Assembly (NCBI GenBank): GCA_900169235.1
Contig: FWCC01000130.1
Location: 145,304-209,303 of the forward strand
Origin: Zarea fungicola
Taxonomy: Eukaryota; Ascomycota; Sordariomycetes; Hypocreales; Cordycipitaceae
Reading direction: 5' to 3'
DNA length: 64,000 nt
The notes under the pieces were generated by a model that searched no databases, had not been told where the DNA came from, and saw only the letters and a program-made list of their open reading frames with translations. A program made the translations under genes and the position numbers. How positions within the stretch are numbered: the first letter of the stretch is position 1; each line of letters begins with the position of its first letter. Of the stretch, positions 58,428-64,000 are shown piece by piece.

Positions 58428-60336
58428 ATGAAGCCATTATTAGACTATGTCCTGCGCAGTCGCCCAGCTATGGCTGGTCAATTCGCAAAGAACATGTTCA
58501 AGCGCCGCAACACGCCGTCGGGGGCAGAAAACCAAGTTAGGCTCGATGGACTTCCTGCCAAGGGTCGACCAGATCGGCTGTGGGTGGTAGATCGAATATT
58601 GGAACCGCAAACGGTGGTTCACTTCTTTGAATTCACAATGAACGGCAAGCTACCATCCGGGCTACGAACTGCATTGCCTCTCGTAACTCTCAAGGAGCTC
58701 ATGTTGCTTTACAAGCCCATGTCCGCCTGGGCTCCAGCCCCCTTCAACAAGCAAGGGCGTCCATTGGCAGAGATGATTATGAGCAGAATCGGCTCTTTCG
58801 AGGACCCCATACGTATGAAGTTGATTTCAAAGGAGCTCATGGCCATGAAGTCTAGAATCTGGGAAGGCATCATGCCCGTCTCCGAACGCCGCTGGGTCGA
58901 GCTGGGGCTGGACTCGCCCAGTCAGTTTCATCAAGCTTGTCAATTCATTGCAGGCGTCACTGACGTGTTCCACTATCTCAATTTAAGACTCGTCAAAACC
59001 GACCTGCGCGACACGTACAATCTGATCTGGAGCCACCTAGACGAGTTTGACAAGGCATTGAAGGCAGTCGAGGACAATTCCTCCCCAGCTCCATCCTTTG
59101 CTGCTCTCTGGCACGAATACATTTGTGATCGCTACGACTATATTGCGCAGCGATCGCACCACTGGGTCATTGAGCACGTTGAACGGCTGAGGGCGCCCAT
59201 TTTCAAGCAGCTCGCAAATGATGTCGTCCGGCCGCCCGACGGTGGCTACACCCCGCTGGAGCTGGAGCTCGCCGACAAGCTGCACGACCTCGCGGAAAAC
59301 GCTTCTCACGCCGACAATGCCATTTTCCTGCCCACGGATGGATACCTGGGGGGCAATCTGCCACCAGAGGACGATGTCGAGGTCGACGGAACCCGTATTC
59401 GTTCTGAGCCCATCCGATACTCGGCCAATCCACTCGCCCGCAAAACGGACCACGTCCTGCGCATGAGATACCTGACGTATTCGCGGATTTTTGCTGAAAT
59501 CGCCAAGGGCATCACGCGTGACGCGACCATTGAGGAAACTGCAACGGATCAAGTTCGAAAACAGCTGCAGACCCGGCAAGAGCTTCGCGGCCCCGAGACG
59601 CGGAAGAGCGGCCCCGAGCGTTGGGCTGCTCACGTAAACGGCTGCTTGGAGGATGGTAATCCTGTCGCCTGGGGCTACATCGGGTACCGGACCTGCTACA
59701 GTCATAGTGATGACGAGTGGCAACAATTTACCGCGAAATTCGAGGCTGACATTGCAAATTGGGGTTCTGAGCTGCAAGACACGGCCGGCCTAAGGAAGCT
59801 TTGCAAAGTCGAATGGAGAGATGTTGGAGAGGCAGTGGCTGCTTCTGACAATGACAGCATCGTCGCCGCCCAAAAGTATGACTCTTTTCTTCTTCTTCTT
59901 CTTTCTTTGATGCATGGCCAACTTCCTGAAACGTCACATTTGCTAACACGCTTCCCACTATAGAGCATTCGAGACTCAGGCTGGAGACAAGGAGGCAATG
60001 AAATATTACCACAGCGACATATTCCTCGTCGCAGACAAGACAACCATTGATTCATACTTACACCCAGCTGATGGTGATACCGGCCACGTTTTGGCTGTTG
60101 AGCGAGAAGGACTTGGGCCACGGGACCACGACCATGCGGAGGAGTCGCCGGGTTTCGAGGGCTGGCTGCGCATCCCAGGCAGCCTTCTCTGGGATGATGT
60201 CGGTCCGCTCTTGCATATGCAATCACAAACTCTGGAGGATCTGTGGCCTTTGGCACAGAATGATGAGCAAAATGTCTATCGCCATTCTCTCGGGCCTGTG
60301 AAGGATGAGAATGGGCCGGAAGCCAGCGATGAGTAA
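58428..60336 (+). CDS. Conserved-looking protein of unknown function (606 aa)
   Basis: Exons 58428-59875 and 59964-60336 (intron GTATGA...CTATAG, 88 bp, phase matched: AAQ-K-AFETQAGD) give 606 residues. The long uninterrupted frame, codon-like composition and splice signals show a real gene. It is mostly helical and charged, with no signal peptide, membrane span or motif I can name. The central part reads HLNLRLVKTDLRDTYNLIW and WHEYICDRYDYIAQ, and the C-terminal exon is acidic. An N-terminal basic stretch (FAKNMFKRR) could be a mitochondrial or nuclear signal. Function unknown. Confidence 0.75.
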
Positions 60337-60874
60337 GTCGAGGGAGGAAACCTTGTCAGTTCAACACCCAAACTGTGCAAATACGCAAAAACAATTTCTT
60401 AATTTGTATTATATAATAGCAAGGTATCGTAATACTTTTTTATAGAGCGATAAATAATTTTTTCTGTGTCGCCAAGGGTATTGCATGCTTTCTTTAGCAG
60501 AGTAGGGTAGCCTCTGTTACAAAAGGCCCCCAATGGAGCAGAGGACAAGGCACTTCATATCGCCAAAATTCCAATGAACAGCGGAGGCAATGATGGAATA
60601 AATGATAAAAACACCAATCTCTATTTTGTACTAACCTATTAGTTATACATCAAGCCAGCTGTACCACTCTTGTATACTGTTTTCGCTGTTACTTTTGTTT
60701 CTGGCTTTACGGCTGTCATGGATAATTTTCTTTGTTAATTTCCTAGCTTCTAGAGCTTGAAACAATACGGTACTGTATACATATTTCCTCTGAGATGTTG
60801 GATATTTCGTTGCTCCCCATACTCCAATCCCCTCCAATCCCCTTTGTTTAATATCGCCTCCCTCACTCGCTGCC
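60337..60874. other. convergent intergenic spacer
   Basis: AT-rich 538 bp between two gene 3' ends; nothing recognised. Confidence 0.55.
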
Positions 60875-62185
60875 TCAGCTGCTGCTCTGTTTCATAGCCA
60901 AAAACTCACTCTGCATCTTCTCGGCCACTGCATCATCCATCAGGATTGTCAGTGCCAAGAGTGCCATGCCGGTGCCGCATCTTGTTGCTGCCTCGTGGGC
61001 TTCCCGTTCACCAGCAGCAGCAGCAAACTTTGTGCTGTGGAGAGCGGCGTCTGGCGATGTGGGAATAACAAAGGCGCCGTGCATGCTTGGGAGCTCGTGG
61101 CTTACATTGCCCATGTCTGTGGAAGCCGCGAATGGCTTCTCTTGAGAGGACAGTACCTTGTGGCCCATCATCCCCATCATGTCGGCATACGTTCTGCAAA
61201 TGGTCGGGTTACTAACAACGTTTTTGTAGTCGTCCGACCTATGGAGAAGACAAAAAAAAATTAGCTTGAGGAGTCCTGAACTGATATCATCACACTTTGG
61301 GGGGGTTCCATACTTGATATAGTTGACACTGCAGTTAGTGGCAAGGGCACCAGCATTGATGCAAGCTTCAACTCTCTTACGCAATACCTCTCCTCGCTCA
61401 ATCGTCGGGCTGCGAAGATACCAATTCATTCGAGTGTAGTCGGGAATGACATTGGGCACGGTACCGCCATCCTCAAACACGCAGTGCACTCTTTCGTCTG
61501 TGTGTATCTGCTGTCGGAGAAGACTGACATTGTTGTAAGCCGCGACGGCAGCGTCCAGAGCGTTGAGGCCATTCCAGGGCTCGCCCGCCGCGTGCGCCGA
61601 TTTGCCCCGGAACTCGACCCGGAATTTGATGCTGGCAATAAGATCAAAGGCTGCCGAGCCCGAGACTTCTGGGTCGTCGGACACGCCTGTGGCCGTGATG
61701 GCATGCGACATGATGGCGGCAGACGCGCCCTGGAAAGCACCCCGTCGGATCTGCACTATTTTCCCGCCGCAGCCTTCCTCTGCTGGTGTGCCCAAAAGGC
61801 GTAGCCGGCCAGGGAGATTCAGTTCCTTCTTGGCTCGCGCGGCGCCGATAAAGGCCGCCAGCGACGAGGTGGCGATGAGGTTGTGGCCACAGGCATGGCC
61901 GATTTCTGGCAGAGCGTCGTACTCTGCGCAAATGATGACCTCACGCCCGCCAGTACCGATGGAAGCCTCGAAGCTGGTTTCCAGGTCATAGGCTTTGCGA
62001 GTAACAGAGAAGCCTTGCTCTTCTAAAAGTTCACACAAGTTATCGTGTGCCTTATACTCCTTGTATGCAAGTTCGGGGTTTGCGTGGAGGGTTTGGTTAG
62101 CCTTGTACAGAGCAGCATCGGCCTGCTGAATGCCGGCCTGGACAATAGGTAGCGCCTGGCTAGCTGTCGTAGAAGTAGTAGCCAT
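60875..62185 (-). CDS. M20-family amidohydrolase/peptidase (paralog B)
   Basis: Paralog of the M20 gene at 44.4 kb. ATG at 62185. A probable intron at 61313-61239 (GTATGG...AGCTAAT...T tract...CATAG, exactly 75 bp) gives exons 62185-61314 and 61238-60875 and 411 residues. Because the intron is a multiple of three and has no stop, unspliced RNA would encode 436 residues with an extra hydrophobic insert. The paralog lacks that insert, so splicing is favoured. Metal motifs: HACGH at residues 97-101 and GTPAEEGCGGK; lid region GKSAHAAGEPWNGLNALDA; STDMGNVSHELPSMHG near the C-terminus. Divergent from the edge regulator. Hydrolyses N-acyl/peptide amides; substrate unknown. Confidence 0.92.
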   Translation of the reverse strand: MATTSTTASQALPIVQAGIQQADAALYKANQTLHANPELAYKEYKAHDNLCELLEEQGFSVTRKAYDLETSFEASIGTGGREVIICAEYDALPEIGHACGHNLIATSSLAAFIGAARAKKELNLPGRLRLLGTPAEEGCGGKIVQIRRGAFQGASAAIMSHAITATGVSDDPEVSGSAAFDLIASIKFRVEFRGKSAHAAGEPWNGLNALDAAVAAYNNVSLLRQQIHTDERVHCVFEDGGTVPNVIPDYTRMNWYLRSPTIERGEVLRKRVEACINAGALATNCSVNYIKYGTPPKCDDISSGLLKLIFFCLLHRSDDYKNVVSNPTICRTYADMMGMMGHKVLSSQEKPFAASTDMGNVSHELPSMHGAFVIPTSPDAALHSTKFAAAAGEREAHEAATRCGTGMALLALTILMDDAVAEKMQSEFLAMKQSSS

Positions 62186-62566
62186 CGTTGCCTTGGTCTA
62201 GAGTCGCTGCTTCAGAAATGGACTACCACGATAAGGGACGGGTGAAAGGATTAAAATGTGCAGAATCTACATTCTGGGATAGCCTGTCTTTCCATTATAA
62301 ATGTTAACCAGCAACCAATTAACACCGTCGTACAGCGTCGCGCCTCGTTCATGTCAGCTCGGTGATGCTGCCCGTGGATATGCGCAACTGAGCTTGATGT
62401 GGCTATTTTTCAGTGGGTCTCACCCTCGTTGTCAAGTATATTAACTTGAATACTCTCTGGCATCTCCATTTTGAACCCACTGTTGACAAAAGGGCGACCA
62501 CTTTCCAAAGTTGGCATCCGTAGCCGATCGACAACCGCGCTAGCCACTTGTCATTATCAACAGCCG
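62186..62566. promoter_or_regulatory. divergent promoter region, M20 paralog B and Zn2Cys6 regulator
   Basis: 381 bp between starts at 62185 (minus) and 62567 (plus), a tight divergent pair that suggests shared control. No individual site named. Confidence 0.45.
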
Positions 62567-64000
62567 ATGAATCCAGTGCCACTGAGTTCGAGTGCATCTA
62601 CTGACCGGCGCGTGGCGACCCGATCCCGGAGAGGATGCTGGACCTGCCGTCTCAAGAAAGTCAAATGCGATGAGGACCAGCCTCAGTGCCAGCGGTGTCG
62701 CCGCCTTCGGCGACTATGCGATTATGGGCCTCGCCCAGACCTCAGAACCGGCTCAACAGGGAGTCGGAAATCAGCGAATCCAGGGGAGCTTACCTTGCAA
62801 CTGCCGGCCTTCAGCTCCAGCCCAAGCGCTGTTGACCTGACGGCAACCGACCATGAAGCTATACGCTACTTTCGCACCACATTTGCCCGACGCCACCACA
62901 CCAAAAACGCAGACTATTCCGTGTACTCCATCATGTTCAAAATCGCCGAAAAGGAACCGCTCGTCATGCACACCCTGCTTGCCATTGGCTGCCGCGGTAT
63001 TGAAATGGGCAAGGAGCAGTTGGCCGGTGGGAGGCAAGCACTACGACGGCAAAGCTTGGGTCACTTGTTTCACTACTCCTCAGCCTTGAAGCAGTTAACC
63101 GAGGAGCTGGCAAAAGATAATAGCGAGCAAAATGAGTTCAACATGGATGTCTGCTGCACCGCTCTGTATTTGATGCTATTATATGAGCAAAATTATGGCG
63201 ACCTCAACCGTCTGGGGCTTAAAAATCACCTCATAGGTGCAGCCATGATTCTGCGACATCATGGCCGCTACATCAAAACAGAGCTTGAGACAATCCGGCT
63301 TACAACCCCGTCGGCTTTGTCTCGTCGCGGAAGCTCAGGCAGCCTATCACTGTACTCGGCTCGCATTTTGATATGGATTTTACTGATAGATGCGTCAGCA
63401 TCAACCTACGGCGTTGGCGGTGCCTTCAATGACGCACTCTACGATGTACTGGGCTGCTCCGGGCCTGAAGGCATCGAGCGCCTCCACACCTTCTCCAATC
63501 CCTTGTTCCGAGTCATGTGGGGTATTTCCTATCCCCAGATGGAGCTCATGGATGACATCGAAAATCGGAGCGTTTTCGAACTGATGGTCTCCTGCTCGCA
63601 AGCGCGGTATGCCTTGGCACTGCTTGCTCGTACTTGGACAGAACCAGAAGCCTACCAACGGAGCCGCTACCTTGAAAGAGCCAAGTCGGCCATTCAATTC
63701 ATTGCCCTTCAGTACCGCGAGCTCCTTGAAGTGGCTAATGGGCTCTTGCCGACAACGGACAGCTCTCATCGGCTGGTGGCAAATCTGAGGGGCGTCGCGC
63801 CGCTCTATCACGCGGCCGTTGTTTTATTTGCGAGGCTGACAGGAGACAGCATTTCGTCCTTCGGTCGAGTGGAACCTGGGGCACATATCAATTGCATTAT
63901 TAACCTTGCCCGTCAGGCGTACAGGCATGAGGGGAACAACGCAATGATCCGCGTGGCATGGCCCCTGATTGTGGTTGCGCCAGTGATCGGAATGGTCTGG
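62567..64000 (+). CDS. Zn2Cys6 transcription factor, 3'-truncated by window edge
   Basis: A continuous frame of 478 codons runs from ATG 62567 to the last base of the window without a stop. The zinc cluster near residues 24-51 is GCWTCRLKKVKC ... CQRCRRLRRLC with the C-x2-C-x6-C-x6-C-x2-C-x6-C spacing. A Pro/Ser linker leads to a Fungal_trans_2-like region (AIRYFRTTFARRHHTK, PLVMHTLLAIGC, TALYLMLLYEQNYGD). No intron is needed in the visible part. The divergent neighbour is M20 paralog B, its probable target; that link is inference. The C-terminus lies outside. Confidence 0.9.
   Translation, partial: MNPVPLSSSASTDRRVATRSRRGCWTCRLKKVKCDEDQPQCQRCRRLRRLCDYGPRPDLRTGSTGSRKSANPGELTLQLPAFSSSPSAVDLTATDHEAIRYFRTTFARRHHTKNADYSVYSIMFKIAEKEPLVMHTLLAIGCRGIEMGKEQLAGGRQALRRQSLGHLFHYSSALKQLTEELAKDNSEQNEFNMDVCCTALYLMLLYEQNYGDLNRLGLKNHLIGAAMILRHHGRYIKTELETIRLTTPSALSRRGSSGSLSLYSARILIWILLIDASASTYGVGGAFNDALYDVLGCSGPEGIERLHTFSNPLFRVMWGISYPQMELMDDIENRSVFELMVSCSQARYALALLARTWTEPEAYQRSRYLERAKSAIQFIALQYRELLEVANGLLPTTDSSHRLVANLRGVAPLYHAAVVLFARLTGDSISSFGRVEPGAHINCIINLARQAYRHEGNNAMIRVAWPLIVVAPVIGMVW

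Overview
The window is nuclear DNA of a filamentous ascomycete, most likely a Sordariomycete close to Hypocreales. Genes are split by 50-130 bp introns with GT...AG ends and CTAAC/CTGAC-like branch sites. There are no operons, and four Zn2Cys6 transcription factors sit beside metabolic genes. The secreted repertoire (GH75 chitosanase, proteinase K-type subtilase, tannase-type esterase, CBM18 protein, small cysteine-rich proteins) is typical of saprotrophic, mycoparasitic or insect-associated fungi. The order-level placement is inference. Many true reading frames are interrupted by introns, so exon joins below were read directly from the DNA.

Layout. 0-0.7 kb: 3'-truncated GH75 chitosanase (-). 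1.5-7.4 kb: a compact amine/amino-acid module with an APC permease (-), a Zn2Cys6 regulator (+) and a DAO-type FAD oxidase (-). 9-12.1 kb: GNAT acetyltransferase (+) and a six-exon Zn2Cys6 regulator (-). 13.5-15.1 kb: secreted tannase/feruloyl-esterase-like enzyme. 16.5-20 kb: a DUF4336-like protein, a GST-like protein and an aldo/keto reductase. 20.9-21.7 kb: a secreted CBM18 protein carrying a bacterial-looking lysozyme-type domain. 21.7-26.7 kb: a 5-kb stretch with no convincing gene. 26.7-29.5 kb: Baeyer-Villiger-type monooxygenase and an unknown secreted protein. 30.3-34.5 kb: a tiny secreted protein and a subtilase. 35.4-36.3 kb: remnants of an ankyrin gene and of a sulfotransferase-like gene. 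37-37.9 kb: a HAD pyrimidine 5'-nucleotidase. 38-40 kb: a gene graveyard with a degraded coding stretch, a copied fragment of an M20 peptidase gene and a hAT transposase relic. 40.2-43.6 kb: two small secreted cysteine-containing proteins.

44.4-53.5 kb looks like a second catabolic module: M20 amidohydrolase, Zn2Cys6 regulator, DAL5-like MFS carrier (divergent from the regulator; it carries an apparent 1-nt frameshift), MDR oxidoreductase and cupin. 55.5-64 kb holds an M3 oligopeptidase, an unrecognised conserved-looking protein, a second M20 amidohydrolase and, divergent from it, a further Zn2Cys6 regulator that runs off the right edge. The recurring theme is nitrogen/amide scavenging (permeases, amidohydrolases, oligopeptidase, oxidase) under local Zn2Cys6 control. 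No rRNA, tRNA or CRISPR was recognised.
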